Assembly: GCF_003399445.1 (NCBI RefSeq)
Contig: NZ_QUQO01000001.1
Coordinates: 434,001 to 498,000, forward strand
DNA from: Parvularcula marina
GTDB taxonomy: Bacteria > Pseudomonadota > Alphaproteobacteria > Caulobacterales > Parvularculaceae
Length of the DNA stretch: 64,000 nt
Direction of reading: 5' to 3'
The notes below the pieces were generated by a model. The model was not told where the DNA came from, did no database searches, and worked only from the letters and a program-made list of their open reading frames with translations. Shown here in pieces: positions 8,857 to 17,679 of the stretch (positions are counted from its first letter, which is position 1; every line of letters begins with the position of its first letter). Both the position numbers and the translations under genes were made by a program.

Positions 8857-9528
8857 TCAGCCCGTATGCGTCGCCCGGAACATCATTAAGGCGGCAAAAG
8901 CCGAATAAAGAAGCATCAGCGAAACGATACGTATTGCGGCGCTGACGATGAACGGACGGATGTCCTGCCAGCTCGACTCGCGCGCTGTCTGCGCGACCGC
9001 TGCCGCAATCTCTCGCGACATTGCCGACATGTCCCGTCCAGCAAGGCCGAGGAGGAGTTTCTCGTGCCAGCCCGCCTCCTCCCTATTGTCGATCTCTTTG
9101 AGAACTTCCTCGAAGACCTGCGCGGCGACCAGTTCTGTCACTGCCCGTTTGGGGCGCGGCCCGTGCTTTTTGATCTCCATCGCGACTAGCCGCAGCGTGG
9201 GCCAGCTGGTGATCAGGTCATAAATGATGAAGCAGAGGATCGCCGCCGTCATGATGACTCGGAACCCCGCCCCCGGCAGATAGCCGCCCCAATGAACGAA
9301 CCAGATCACCGACAGGATCAGCGCTTTGATGAGGACGCGGCGCATGAAGGCACGTGTGCCCGAGGTGACAACATGCCGTGCCTGCTCGCGGATCCGCTCA
9401 CGGGCTTCGGCGGATGCGGTCTCGATGATGTTGGTCTTGCGCTTGTCGATTTCGCGCGCGACCGCCTTGCGGCCCACCGACACGCCGGTGGACAAAGCAG
9501 ACAGGACGAGAAGCGCAGCACGGAACAA
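8857..9528 (-). CDS. Hypothetical membrane protein with three TM segments, TTG start
   Basis: A 223-residue protein with no recognised family. Residues 20-60 are a charged helix (Arg, Glu, Lys rich). Two adjacent membrane segments follow (about 65-82 and 88-108), then a long amphipathic region with VTELVAAQVFEEVLKEI, and a last membrane segment at about 195-217. The start is a TTG at 9528, supported by GAGGA 7 nt upstream; no ATG fits. It is divergent from the receiver-like gene at 9696 across 167 nt with no clear promoter. Confidence 0.7.
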   Translation of the reverse strand: MFRAALLVLSALSTGVSVGRKAVAREIDKRKTNIIETASAEARERIREQARHVVTSGTRAFMRRVLIKALILSVIWFVHWGGYLPGAGFRVIMTAAILCFIIYDLITSWPTLRLVAMEIKKHGPRPKRAVTELVAAQVFEEVLKEIDNREEAGWHEKLLLGLAGRDMSAMSREIAAAVAQTARESSWQDIRPFIVSAAIRIVSLMLLYSAFAALMMFRATHTG

Positions 9529-9695
9529 TTGAGGGTCCTCAAAGAAAGCGACCTAGAGAGAGGTAGGACCGCCTGCACCGGAGGTCAAAGCAAGAGCTGG
9601 TAACCATTTGGGCGGGAATGTGGAGGCGCACCGCCATCGACTGGCCGCAAAACGGTTTTAGCCCATGGGCACGGTTAACCCTGTCGGGTGAAAAA

Positions 9696-10067
9696 ATGAG
9701 GCCGCTGATGAATGTCCTGATTGCCCAGACCGATCCTGATCTAGCGCTCTCGCTTGCTGAACAGGTCGCCCGCGCCGGCGGCCGGGTGACGGGCATCGTC
9801 ACGGGCGCTGATGCGGCCTTCGCGGTAATGGGTCGGGACCGGACGGCGGATATCATTTTTCTCGATGCTGCCCTCTCTGAAGAAGCCGATCATGCCGATC
9901 CGACCTTCCGTCAGCGGACGAAGGGGAAAGTCTGGCTCTGCGGCGCATTTGATCAGGCCCAGCCCGGCCAGTGGCGGGTCCTCAAAGATCAGGGCGGGGT
10001 TGACGAGATCCGGCTTGTTCTGATGGCGGCCCGGCATTTTGGCCGCAAACCGGCCGCGCTTCACTGA
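9696..10067 (+). CDS. Receiver-like (CheY-fold) protein lacking key residues
   Basis: A 123-residue protein that reads like a response-regulator receiver domain. The first strand and acidic pocket look like NVLIAQTDPDLA, and the third strand is ADIIFLDAAL with the expected phospho-acceptor at Asp57. The usual Thr/Ser after strand 4 is absent (KVWLCGAF). The conserved Lys-Pro after strand 5 is not seen either. It may be a pseudo-receiver. There is no output domain and no kinase nearby. Two starts are possible, 9696 and 9708. Its stop abuts the convergent cystathionine gamma-synthase gene. Confidence 0.65.
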   Translation: MRPLMNVLIAQTDPDLALSLAEQVARAGGRVTGIVTGADAAFAVMGRDRTADIIFLDAALSEEADHADPTFRQRTKGKVWLCGAFDQAQPGQWRVLKDQGGVDEIRLVLMAARHFGRKPAALH

Positions 10068-11234
10068 TCAGCCGACGGCGGCGGCGAGCGCCGCATCAAG
10101 ATCCGCCCAGAGATCGCCCTCATCTTCGAGCCCGATCGAGAAACGTGCCAGCGTCGGGGTGATCCCCGCTTCCAGCCGCGCTTCCGGCGCCATGCCCGCA
10201 TGGGTCATGCTGTCCGGCAGGCAGACAAGGCTCTCAAAACCGCCAAGCGACTCGGCCAGCGTGATGACATCGAGCGCAGCAAGGAATTTATCCGTATCCG
10301 CATCAGATACCAGCTCTGCGCTCAGCATGGCGCCAAAGCCGTTCTGCTGGCGGGTGGCGACCTCATGGCCCGGATGGGATTTGAGCCCCGGATAATAGAC
10401 CCGCGCAACGCGGGGGTCAGCATCGAGCCGTTCGGCCAGTGCGCCTGCCGTTGCCTGCTGGCGTTCCATCCGCACAGAAAGCGTTCTGATCCCGCGCAAG
10501 GTCATGAAGCTGTCAAACGGTGCGCCAATGACGCCCATACAGTTCGCCCACCAGGCTAGCTCCTCGCCCAAGCTCGCATCCTTCGCAACGACCGCGCCGC
10601 CGACAATGTCGCTATGGCCGTTGATATATTTCGTGGTCGAATGAATGACGATATCGCAGCCAAGCGCCAATGGCTGTTGCAAGACCGGCGACATGAAGGT
10701 GTTGTCGATGGCCGTCAGGGCTCCGGCTTTCTTTGCCCGCGCTACCACGTCTGCGATATCCGTGATCCGCAGCAGCGGGTTTGACGGTGTCTCAATCAGC
10801 ACCATTTTTGGTGTACGCGCAAAAGCGGCATCGAGTGCTGCCTTGTCCGTCTGGTCGATGAACAGAACCTCGAAATGGTTCTTCTTTGCCAGCGCCGTCA
10901 GCAGGCGGTGCGTGCCGCCATAGCAGTCATGCGGCGCGATCAGGACATCGCCCGGTGATAAAATTGTCAGCGGCAGGCCGATGGCCGCCATGCCGGTCGC
11001 ACAGACAATCCCCCTCGCCCCGCCTTCGAGTTCGGCGAGGGTCTCTTCCAGCAGGGCCCGCGTCGGATTGCCGGAGCGCGCGTAGTCGAAAGGTGGGCGG
11101 GTGGTCGCATCGTCCCAGCCGAATGTCGTTGAGAGATAAAGCGGCGGTGAGACCGCCTTATAGGCCGGGTCTTTGACGACCCCTGCGCGGCACAGCTCCG
11201 TTGACGGATTTTTCGGCTCTTTCGGAGAGGACAT
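10068..11234 (-). CDS. metB: Cystathionine gamma-synthase-type PLP enzyme
   Basis: Joins cysteine to an activated homoserine ester, or acts as a related gamma-lyase/synthase; the family is hard to split by sequence. The 388-residue protein has the Cys/Met-metabolism signatures: YARSGNPTR (phosphate/PLP pocket), TGMAAI, PHDCYGGTHRL, ETPSNPL, and the PLP lysine in STTKYINGHSD. The tail has YYPGLKSHPGHEVA. Length is typical. It fits with the homoserine dehydrogenase at the window start. A GGCGCATATTGCGCC inverted repeat lies 24 nt upstream of the start, but I see no SAM riboswitch. Confidence 0.9.
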   Translation of the reverse strand: MSSPKEPKNPSTELCRAGVVKDPAYKAVSPPLYLSTTFGWDDATTRPPFDYARSGNPTRALLEETLAELEGGARGIVCATGMAAIGLPLTILSPGDVLIAPHDCYGGTHRLLTALAKKNHFEVLFIDQTDKAALDAAFARTPKMVLIETPSNPLLRITDIADVVARAKKAGALTAIDNTFMSPVLQQPLALGCDIVIHSTTKYINGHSDIVGGAVVAKDASLGEELAWWANCMGVIGAPFDSFMTLRGIRTLSVRMERQQATAGALAERLDADPRVARVYYPGLKSHPGHEVATRQQNGFGAMLSAELVSDADTDKFLAALDVITLAESLGGFESLVCLPDSMTHAGMAPEARLEAGITPTLARFSIGLEDEGDLWADLDAALAAAVG

Positions 11235-11352
11235 GTCCCATCATCCCTGTCGTCGCTGGCGCATATTGCGCCCGATCAAGGGGAAATGGCGTGTCGGGAA
11301 TGGCCCTGAAAGTCAACTGAAGCGCGCGGCAGTTCTGCTGATGCGCCTTTGA

Positions 11353-12606
11353 CTATTTCAGCGCGCGGGACATGTCCTTCAGATTGCCGTCATTGGCCAC
11401 GGGCTCGACTCCGATGAGATGAGCGAGCAGTGGATAGACAGACGTATTCTCGAAGAGCTTGAGCGTCACCCCTTCGCGGAAGGCCGGACCATGCGCGATG
11501 AAGATCGCATGCATCAGAGGGTCGGCCGGATCATAGCCATGGTCGCCACCCGAATTACGCCAGACCGTCATGCCGGAGGACTCATATCGCCAACCCGTAT
11601 CAGCAAGGCAGATGATCGCCGGAACGCGGGGGTGCGTGCCGTAAACGAACCGCGCGGGCAGCTCGCTTTTACGCCAGCATTCGGCATGGTCCTGACGCCC
11701 AAGCAGCGCCGCCTCAACCTCGTCCTTATGGGCCGGCTCCGGCATCACGCCGATGAAGGCACCGTTGAAGACGACACGGACTTTCTCCGGTGCGATGAGG
11801 TCATCAAGCGACGCGATCCGGTCATCGGCGATGGGCGCCATGCCGTGATCGGCAACGATGACGATATTCGTCGTCTCGGCAAGCCCGCGCGCCGCAAGCC
11901 CATCCATCAGCCGGCCGATGGCGGCATCGACCTGCGCCGCAGCGGAAGTCGTCTTTGGGCTCTCCGGCCCGTAAAGATGCCCTGCCGTATCGACGATGTC
12001 GAAATAGAGGGTCATGAATTCGGGTTGCTCCGCAGGCGGTTGATCGAGCCATGAGAGCACAAGGTCGACACGCGCGAAATCCGGCAGCTTCTGATCGAAA
12101 TTCTCATAAATCCCCGGCCGTGTGTCGTGAATGACATAGTCCGAGCCCGGCCAGAACATGGTCGCAGACTTCACCCCCTGCTGTTCGGCGGTGACCCAGA
12201 GCGGCGTGCCGCCCTCCCACCAGTCAGGGTCCTCGGCGACTTTCCGGTCCCAGATCTGGAAGGTCTGACCCGGCTTTGAGGGGTCTTCCATCGTGTTGTT
12301 GATGACGCCGTGATGATCCGGAGTCAGACCGGTGATGAGCGTGTAATGGTTGGGGAAGGTCTTTGACGGGAAAGACGGCTGCATGACCCCGCGCGCGCCT
12401 TCTTCGGCCATAGCCAACATGACCGGCGTGGCGCCGCGATCAAGATAATCAGGCCGGAAGCCGTCAATCGAGATCAGGATCGTGCGGGTGCCGCTCGCGG
12501 CCTCCACGACAGGATCAGCGGCAGGCTCAGGTGTGGAGGCACATGCCGCAGCCGCCAGCATAAGCCCGATGAGGCAGAGATTTTTCAGATCGCGCATGGG
12601 GCTCAC
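11353..12606 (-). CDS. Lipoprotein phosphodiesterase/nucleotide pyrophosphatase family (alkaline phosphatase fold)
   Basis: A 417-residue exported enzyme of the ectonucleotide pyrophosphatase/phosphodiesterase family, which hydrolyses phosphodiester or pyrophosphate bonds with two metals. A lipobox (AAACAS, Cys about 22) predicts lipid anchoring. Motifs seen are ISIDGFRPDYLDRG (first metal Asp), the nucleophile region PSFPSKTFPNHYTLITG with Thr before FPNHY, YFDIVDTAGHLYGP (metal Asp/His) and VIVADHGMAPI (metal Asp/His), plus a late GGDHGYDP. All metal ligands appear present. It lies 35 nt downstream of an acid-phosphatase lipoprotein gene on the same strand, so the two probably form an extracytoplasmic nucleotide-salvage pair. 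Confidence 0.9.
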   Translation of the reverse strand: MSPMRDLKNLCLIGLMLAAAACASTPEPAADPVVEAASGTRTILISIDGFRPDYLDRGATPVMLAMAEEGARGVMQPSFPSKTFPNHYTLITGLTPDHHGVINNTMEDPSKPGQTFQIWDRKVAEDPDWWEGGTPLWVTAEQQGVKSATMFWPGSDYVIHDTRPGIYENFDQKLPDFARVDLVLSWLDQPPAEQPEFMTLYFDIVDTAGHLYGPESPKTTSAAAQVDAAIGRLMDGLAARGLAETTNIVIVADHGMAPIADDRIASLDDLIAPEKVRVVFNGAFIGVMPEPAHKDEVEAALLGRQDHAECWRKSELPARFVYGTHPRVPAIICLADTGWRYESSGMTVWRNSGGDHGYDPADPLMHAIFIAHGPAFREGVTLKLFENTSVYPLLAHLIGVEPVANDGNLKDMSRALK

Positions 12607-12640
12607 TAACTCAGTTTTGTGACGATGGCATCACGGGCGC

Positions 12641-13354
12641 TCAGCGGCCCGGTCCGGGAACGGCGGCACACGGGTCGCCATACATGGCGCCCTGGTCGAT
12701 GCAGAAGAATGCCCAGTCGCCGGGGCTCGCGGGCTTGTCGCCCTTATTATCACCCAGATAGGCGATGATCTCGACACCGGGGTAGCCCTGCACCGCGAGG
12801 AGTGGCGGCACGAGGTCATAGCGGGCATCCTTGGCGCTGACCCCATCGGGGCGCGCGCGGGTCATCAGAACACGGAAGTCCTCTCCCCGCTTGAGACCAA
12901 GCGCCGCAAGATTGTTCTCGGTCGCCAGCTGCTCCTTGTCCGAGCGGTTGGTGACAAAGGCGACATGGCCGCCGGCGTCATTCACCGCTTCGAGAAAGCT
13001 CGCGACACCGGGGACCAGTGTCGCCGCCTCTTCTTGCGTCCATTCATACCAGCTCTCAGGGGTGTAGCCCTCGCCCAGCTCCTCACGGGCAATCTGGTAG
13101 GCGACATTGTTGATCACGGTCTCATCAAGATCGAGCACCACGGCCCAGCCTTTGGGCGGCAGTCCCGCCGCGGCTTCAAGCACATAACTTGTGGCCCCCG
13201 CATAGACGGCCTCGGCCTCTTCGGCCCAGCCCTCATTCGCCGCGACCCATGCCGTCTCGGGCTTCAACTCGACAGACGGCCCCGGCGCTTCAGTTGTGGC
13301 GCAGGCCGCAAGAACACCCGTCAGGGCAAGGATCAACATCCGCATCGTCTTCAT
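12641..13354 (-). CDS. HAD-type acid phosphatase lipoprotein (e(P4)-like)
   Basis: A 237-residue lipoprotein (lipobox LAACAT, Cys about 19) of the HAD phosphatase superfamily, class B/lipoprotein e(P4) group. This group removes phosphate from nucleoside monophosphates outside the cytoplasm. Motif I is VVLDLDETVINN (the two catalytic Asp), motif II is FVTNRSD, and the last acidic motif is YLGDNKGD. The domain is of normal length. Its neighbour at 11353 is a phosphodiesterase lipoprotein, and guaA lies just upstream on the same strand with a 21 nt gap. Purine scavenging by this neighbourhood is inference. Confidence 0.88.
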   Translation of the reverse strand: MKTMRMLILALTGVLAACATTEAPGPSVELKPETAWVAANEGWAEEAEAVYAGATSYVLEAAAGLPPKGWAVVLDLDETVINNVAYQIAREELGEGYTPESWYEWTQEEAATLVPGVASFLEAVNDAGGHVAFVTNRSDKEQLATENNLAALGLKRGEDFRVLMTRARPDGVSAKDARYDLVPPLLAVQGYPGVEIIAYLGDNKGDKPASPGDWAFFCIDQGAMYGDPCAAVPGPGR

Positions 13355-13375
13355 CTCCCAGAATTGCTCCCCAGC

Positions 13376-14956
13376 CTATTCCCACTCGATTGTGCCGGGA
13401 GGTTTGGAGGTCACATCATAGGTGACGCGGTTGATGCCGCGCACCTCATTGATGATACGCGTTGCCGTCCGCGACAGGAAGTCATGGCTGAAAGCATAGC
13501 TGTCCGCTGTCATTCCGTCGGTCGAGGTCACCGCACGCAAGGCCAGCACCCAGTCATAGGTACGCTCATCGCCCATCACGCCGACCGTCCGTACCGGGAG
13601 GAGAACGGCGAAAGCCTGCCATATCTCGTCATAGAGACCCTCTTTGCGGATCTGGTCGAGATAGATCGCATCCGCCTTGCGGAGGATATCCGCCTTTTCC
13701 TTGCTGACCGCACCAGGAATGCGGATCGCAAGCCCCGGGCCCGGAAAGGGGTGCCGGCCGACAAAGGCTTCGGGCAGGCCAAGCTCCCGGCCCAGTGCCC
13801 GCACCTCGTCCTTGAAGAGCTCGCGCAAGGGTTCGACGAGCTTCATGTTCATGCGCTCGGGCAGGCCGCCGACATTATGGTGCGATTTGATCGTGACCGA
13901 GGGGCCGCCATCGAAGCTGACGCTTTCAATCACATCCGGGTACAGCGTACCTTGCGCAAGGAAATCCGCGCCGCCGATTTTCTTTGCCTCTTCCTCGAAG
14001 ACATCGATGAAGGTGCCGCCGATAATCTTGCGTTTGCGCTCGGGATCATCAACGCCGTCGAGCTTGCCGAGGAACAGATCCTCCGCCTCCACATGAACCA
14101 GCGGGATATTGTAATGCCCCCGGAAGAGCGAGACGACTTCTTCGGCTTCGCCTGCCCGCATCAGGCCGGTATCGACAAAAACGCAGGTCAACTGGCTGCC
14201 GATCGCTTCATGGATCAGGACCGCAGCGACGGCGGAATCAACACCGCCGGAGAGCCCGCAGATCACCCGGCCATCGCCGACCTGATCACGGATCTTCGCG
14301 GTCATCTCCTCACGGAAGGCCGCCATGGTCCAGTCGCCGTGACAGCCGCAGATGTTCCGGGTGAAGTTCGAGAGGAGCCGCGCACCATCTAGGGTGTGCA
14401 CGACCTCCGGGTGGAACTGGACGCCGTAGACGCTGCGCGCCTCATCGGCAATTGCCGCATACGGAGCAGATGGCGTGATCGCGATCGGATGAAAGCCCTC
14501 GGGAAGTTCGACAACGCGGTCGCCATGGCTCATCCAGACCGGATATTTGCCGCCTTTCGCCCAAAGCCCTTGGAACAGCGGGCTTGATTCAACGACCTCG
14601 ACTTCGGCCCGGCCGAATTCGCGATGATCAGCGGTTTCAACTTCCCCGCCAAGCTGCGCAACGATGGTCTGCTCGCCATAGCAGATGCCAAGGATCGGCA
14701 CGCCGAAGGTGAAGACTTCTTCAGTCGCGCGGGGGCTTGTTTCAATCCGTGTACTGGCAGGCCCACCCGAGAGGATGATCCCCTTGGGGCCGTAATCGGC
14801 AAGGAAGGCCGCATCGACCAGATTGAAGGGATGGATTTCGCAATAAATCCCGTCTTCGCGCAGGCGCCGGGCGATCAGCTGGGTGACCTGGCTGCCGAAG
14901 TCGATGACCAGAATGCGTTCGTGATGGCGGGAGGGGTCGGGCGTCGTGTGTTCCAT
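13376..14956 (-). CDS. guaA: GMP synthase (glutamine-hydrolysing)
   Basis: Converts XMP to GMP using glutamine and ATP. The 526-residue protein has the class I glutamine amidotransferase domain first: [14 protein letters not shown], nucleophile Cys in GICYGEQ, and His/Glu in [10 protein letters not shown]. Next is the ATP-PP domain with the P-loop [18 protein letters not shown] and the XMP site region ([11 protein letters not shown]). Last is the dimerisation domain ending in [10 protein letters not shown], the usual GMP synthase C-terminus. Length is normal. CYGEQ in place of CYGMQ is a variation I regard as unremarkable. Confidence 0.97.
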   Translation of the reverse strand: MEHTTPDPSRHHERILVIDFGSQVTQLIARRLREDGIYCEIHPFNLVDAAFLADYGPKGIILSGGPASTRIETSPRATEEVFTFGVPILGICYGEQTIVAQLGGEVETADHREFGRAEVEVVESSPLFQGLWAKGGKYPVWMSHGDRVVELPEGFHPIAITPSAPYAAIADEARSVYGVQFHPEVVHTLDGARLLSNFTRNICGCHGDWTMAAFREEMTAKIRDQVGDGRVICGLSGGVDSAVAAVLIHEAIGSQLTCVFVDTGLMRAGEAEEVVSLFRGHYNIPLVHVEAEDLFLGKLDGVDDPERKRKIIGGTFIDVFEEEAKKIGGADFLAQGTLYPDVIESVSFDGGPSVTIKSHHNVGGLPERMNMKLVEPLRELFKDEVRALGRELGLPEAFVGRHPFPGPGLAIRIPGAVSKEKADILRKADAIYLDQIRKEGLYDEIWQAFAVLLPVRTVGVMGDERTYDWVLALRAVTSTDGMTADSYAFSHDFLSRTATRIINEVRGINRVTYDVTSKPPGTIEWE

Positions 14957-15014
14957 GTCGCGGTCTAGTCCCGTCCGCGAAAGGGCTCAAGTCCCGGCAG
15001 GCAATGAAGACTAA

Positions 15015-15833
15015 CTAGAGGCGAGCGTCGATTTTCGGCAGCTCTGAGATCTTGCCGGAGCGGAGCAAGGAGGTCACCGCCTGCGCCGCCTTTTGGATCG
15101 ACTCCCGGATGCGGCCCTCAATGACGGCGGGATCTTCGCCTTCATCGTCGTCTTCTGCCCCCTCCGCGACTGAGGCGATGCGGGTCACAAGCTGGCGTAG
15201 GCTCTCAAGAAACTCATCATGCGATTTCGATTTGGAATCGCTGACCTCCACGTCCTCGATATCGAGCTTGAGGGCGTCGAGGGTCTCCTCGCGTTCAGCT
15301 TTTATCTGATCGATCTGCGCAAGGAGGTCCGATTTGAGCTGCGCCCGGACGGCTTCGGGATCGGGAACATCCGGCGGTGCCTCCGGCGCCGGTTGCTGGC
15401 TCAGGACCTTCTGGGCAGCGGCTTTAAGGGCATTGGCCGTGCTCTCAGGCGAATAGGATGAGGAAATCGCATTGCTGCTGAGGGATTTGACGCTCGCCGA
15501 ATAGGCCGAGACCGCGCGGTCGAGCCGCGCAAGGATGTCCTCGGCCGCACGAGCGGCGGCTTCGGGGTCAATCACTTTGAGGAATTTGAGGGCTTCAAGC
15601 TCGGTTTCCGCGCGGGTCATCTCACGCTGGAGTGTCGCCTGCGCACGGGAGAGCTTGGCTGCGGGATCGGTCATCCGGTCGAGGGTCTCAGCGATGGAGG
15701 CCATCGCCTTGGTTTTCTCCTCGATCGCCTCGCTTTCGCGGGTGCTGGCCGTCAGGAGTTCCGTCAGGCCGCCCGGCTTGGAGGTAGCCGAGAACAGGCT
15801 GAGAGTCGCCGAATTGCCGAAACCGTTGATCAT
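15015..15833 (-). CDS. Coiled-coil protein, 272 aa, unknown
   Basis: A 272-residue protein without signal peptide or membrane segment. Residues about 30-110 and 165-215 are heptad-rich coiled coil (AKLSRAQATLQREMTRAETE, LDALKLDIEDVEVS). A Ser/Ala/Pro-rich linker (SSNAISSSYSPESTA) separates them. The N-terminus has Gly/Ser/Thr-rich MINGFGNSATLSLFSA, a pattern seen in secreted or flagellum-associated rod proteins, but no family can be assigned. The flanking genes are guaA and an I78-type inhibitor, and neither clarifies its role. The start has CAGGAT upstream, a weak ribosome site. Confidence 0.6.
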   Translation of the reverse strand: MINGFGNSATLSLFSATSKPGGLTELLTASTRESEAIEEKTKAMASIAETLDRMTDPAAKLSRAQATLQREMTRAETELEALKFLKVIDPEAAARAAEDILARLDRAVSAYSASVKSLSSNAISSSYSPESTANALKAAAQKVLSQQPAPEAPPDVPDPEAVRAQLKSDLLAQIDQIKAEREETLDALKLDIEDVEVSDSKSKSHDEFLESLRQLVTRIASVAEGAEDDDEGEDPAVIEGRIRESIQKAAQAVTSLLRSGKISELPKIDARL

Positions 15834-15902
15834 GCGGGTTATCCTGCCAGAGGGCTGGCAGGATTTTCTCGCGTTTATCTGAAGGAAGGCTTACCGCCCG
15901 CC

Positions 15903-16202
15903 TCAGCCGCAATAGACGCGGGTGACATTGCCGTCTTCATCGACATCGATATTGAGCCGGTCGAGGCGGTAATCCTTGGTCACCATGTCGCCGGGATGAA
16001 TGATCCGGGCATTGAGGTCATCGGGCAGCGTGACGGCTGCAATCGGGCTGCCGACAAGGCTCTGATAATCCGCAGCGCCGCATTCATCGACGGGCTCATC
16101 CTTTGGCGTGTAATCATGATCATCATCATTATCGACGATGATGACGCAGGCCGAGAGAGCCATGGCGGCGACGGGCAGAAGGGCGAAATTGAATAGGCGC
16201 AT
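15903..16202 (-). CDS. Lipoprotein resembling I78 peptidase inhibitors
   Basis: A 99-residue lipoprotein (lipobox LSACVI, Cys 19), followed by a His/Asp-rich stretch and a domain with the I78 pattern. That pattern is a Cys, then a Gly-x-x-I, then IIHPGDMVTKDYRLDRLN, IDVDEDGNVTRVYCG at the C-terminus. In this family the Cys pair forms a disulfide and the MVTKDYRLDRLN core is diagnostic. Members include small serine-protease inhibitors. The Asp/His run near residues 24-32 could bind metal but may be only a linker. It is divergent from the amidohydrolase gene. Confidence 0.75.
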   Translation of the reverse strand: MRLFNFALLPVAAMALSACVIIVDNDDDHDYTPKDEPVDECGAADYQSLVGSPIAAVTLPDDLNARIIHPGDMVTKDYRLDRLNIDVDEDGNVTRVYCG

Positions 16203-16319
16203 CGGTCGTTCCCCGGATGGTTGCTCCCTTTCTATATGCGCATCCGCCGCACGACCCCAAGGGGGACGGAGGACAGAATCTCGGCTAGCGTAGCTATCGT
16301 CCTGAATTCGGAGATCCAG

Positions 16320-17597
16320 ATGCGCGCACTATTCCTGCTGATCCTTGCCGTTGCCGGCCTGACCGCCCCCGCCGCTGCCGAAACGGTCTATCTGACCGCC
16401 GGACGGATGCTGGATGTCAAAACCGGCCGCTATGTCGAGAACCCGGCGATCCTGATCACCGATGGGACGATCATGGAGATCGGCACGCAAGGCGCTCTTA
16501 CCGCCCCGGCGAATGCAGAAGTAATCGACCTGCCCGGCCACACGCTGCTGCCGGGGTTCATCGACATGCACACCCACCTGACCGGCAAAGCGACTCTTCA
16601 TGGCTATCGCCGTCTTGGGGTCAGCTCTGGCGACAAGGCGGTGACCGCCATCGTCAATGGCGAGAAGACGCTCGCCGCTGGGTTCACCACGGTACGGAAC
16701 CTTGGCAGCGGCGGCTATGAAATTACCTCCGTACGCGACGCGATCAATCGGGGCGAGATTGATGGCCCACGGATCTTCGCGGCCACGGTCTCGCTAGGCG
16801 GCACGGGCGGACATTGCTCTGACAATAACCTCCTGCCGCCCGAGGCCGAAGCCGTTGGCGAAGGCGTTGCCGACGGCCCATGGGCGTTGCGCGCGAAAGT
16901 CCGCCAGAACATCAAATATGGCGCCGACCTGATCAAGATCTGCTCGACGGGCGGCGTTCTCTCGAAAGGCACGATCCCCGGCGTTCAGCAGATGACGGAG
17001 GAAGAAATCCGCGCCGTCGTTGAGGAAGCCCATATGCGGGGGCTGAAAGTCGCCTCGCACTCGCACGGCACCGAAGGCATCAAGGCCGCGATCCGTGGCG
17101 GCGTCGACACGATCGAGCATTCAAGCTTCCTTGACGACGAGGCGATCCGGCTGGCGAAACGCCACGGCACGGCCCTCTCGATGGATATCTACAACACGGA
17201 ATATATCTTAGGCGAAGGCGAGAAGGCCGGGATGCTCGAGGAATCGCTTGCCAAGGAACGCGTTGTCGGCGGCCGCCAGCGCGAGAGCTTCACCCGCGCA
17301 GTCGAGGCCGGGGTCACGGTCGTCTTCGGCTCTGATTCTGCCGTTTATCCGCATGGCGATAATCCCAAGCAGTTCTCCCGCATGGTCCGCTTCGGCATGA
17401 CCGAGCTGCAGGCGATCCGCGCCGCAACGATCACAGCCGCAGAAGTCCTCGGCCAGGGCGAATGGCTGGGCCAGATCACGCCGGGCTATGCCGCCGATAT
17501 CGTCGCGGTGACTGGCGATCCGCTGGAGGACATCACGGCCCTTGAGGGTGTTGATTTCGTGATGAGGGACGGGAAGGTCTACAAAGACGCCCGCTAA
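16320..17597 (+). CDS. Exported amidohydrolase (imidazolonepropionase-like/dipeptidase family)
   Basis: A 425-residue metal-dependent hydrolase with a Sec signal peptide ending APAAAET. The first metal motif is PGFIDMHTHLTG (HxH). DLIKICSTGG carries the position of the bridging Lys, SHSHGTEGIKAAIRGGVDTIEHSS gives two further His, and FGSDSAVYPHG the last metal Asp. The composite site at the end (LGQITPGYAADIVAV) is typical of the superfamily. Homologues are often labelled Xaa-Pro dipeptidase or imidazolonepropionase-like; the true substrate is not deducible. I start it at the ATG at 16320 because the signal peptide begins there. Confidence 0.88.
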   Translation: MRALFLLILAVAGLTAPAAAETVYLTAGRMLDVKTGRYVENPAILITDGTIMEIGTQGALTAPANAEVIDLPGHTLLPGFIDMHTHLTGKATLHGYRRLGVSSGDKAVTAIVNGEKTLAAGFTTVRNLGSGGYEITSVRDAINRGEIDGPRIFAATVSLGGTGGHCSDNNLLPPEAEAVGEGVADGPWALRAKVRQNIKYGADLIKICSTGGVLSKGTIPGVQQMTEEEIRAVVEEAHMRGLKVASHSHGTEGIKAAIRGGVDTIEHSSFLDDEAIRLAKRHGTALSMDIYNTEYILGEGEKAGMLEESLAKERVVGGRQRESFTRAVEAGVTVVFGSDSAVYPHGDNPKQFSRMVRFGMTELQAIRAATITAAEVLGQGEWLGQITPGYAADIVAVTGDPLEDITALEGVDFVMRDGKVYKDAR

Positions 17598-17679
17598 CGT
17601 AACGGCGCCATTTGCCCGGCGCGGCAGGACCGGCTAGTCCTGCCGCTTCGATTCCCGTGGCAGGATTTCAGGGCGGCAA

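Noticed and set aside
11258-11272. GGCGCATATTGCGCC upstream of metB as a SAM riboswitch element
   Set aside because: It is a short isolated hairpin; the conserved core of a SAM-II or other SAM riboswitch is not seen.
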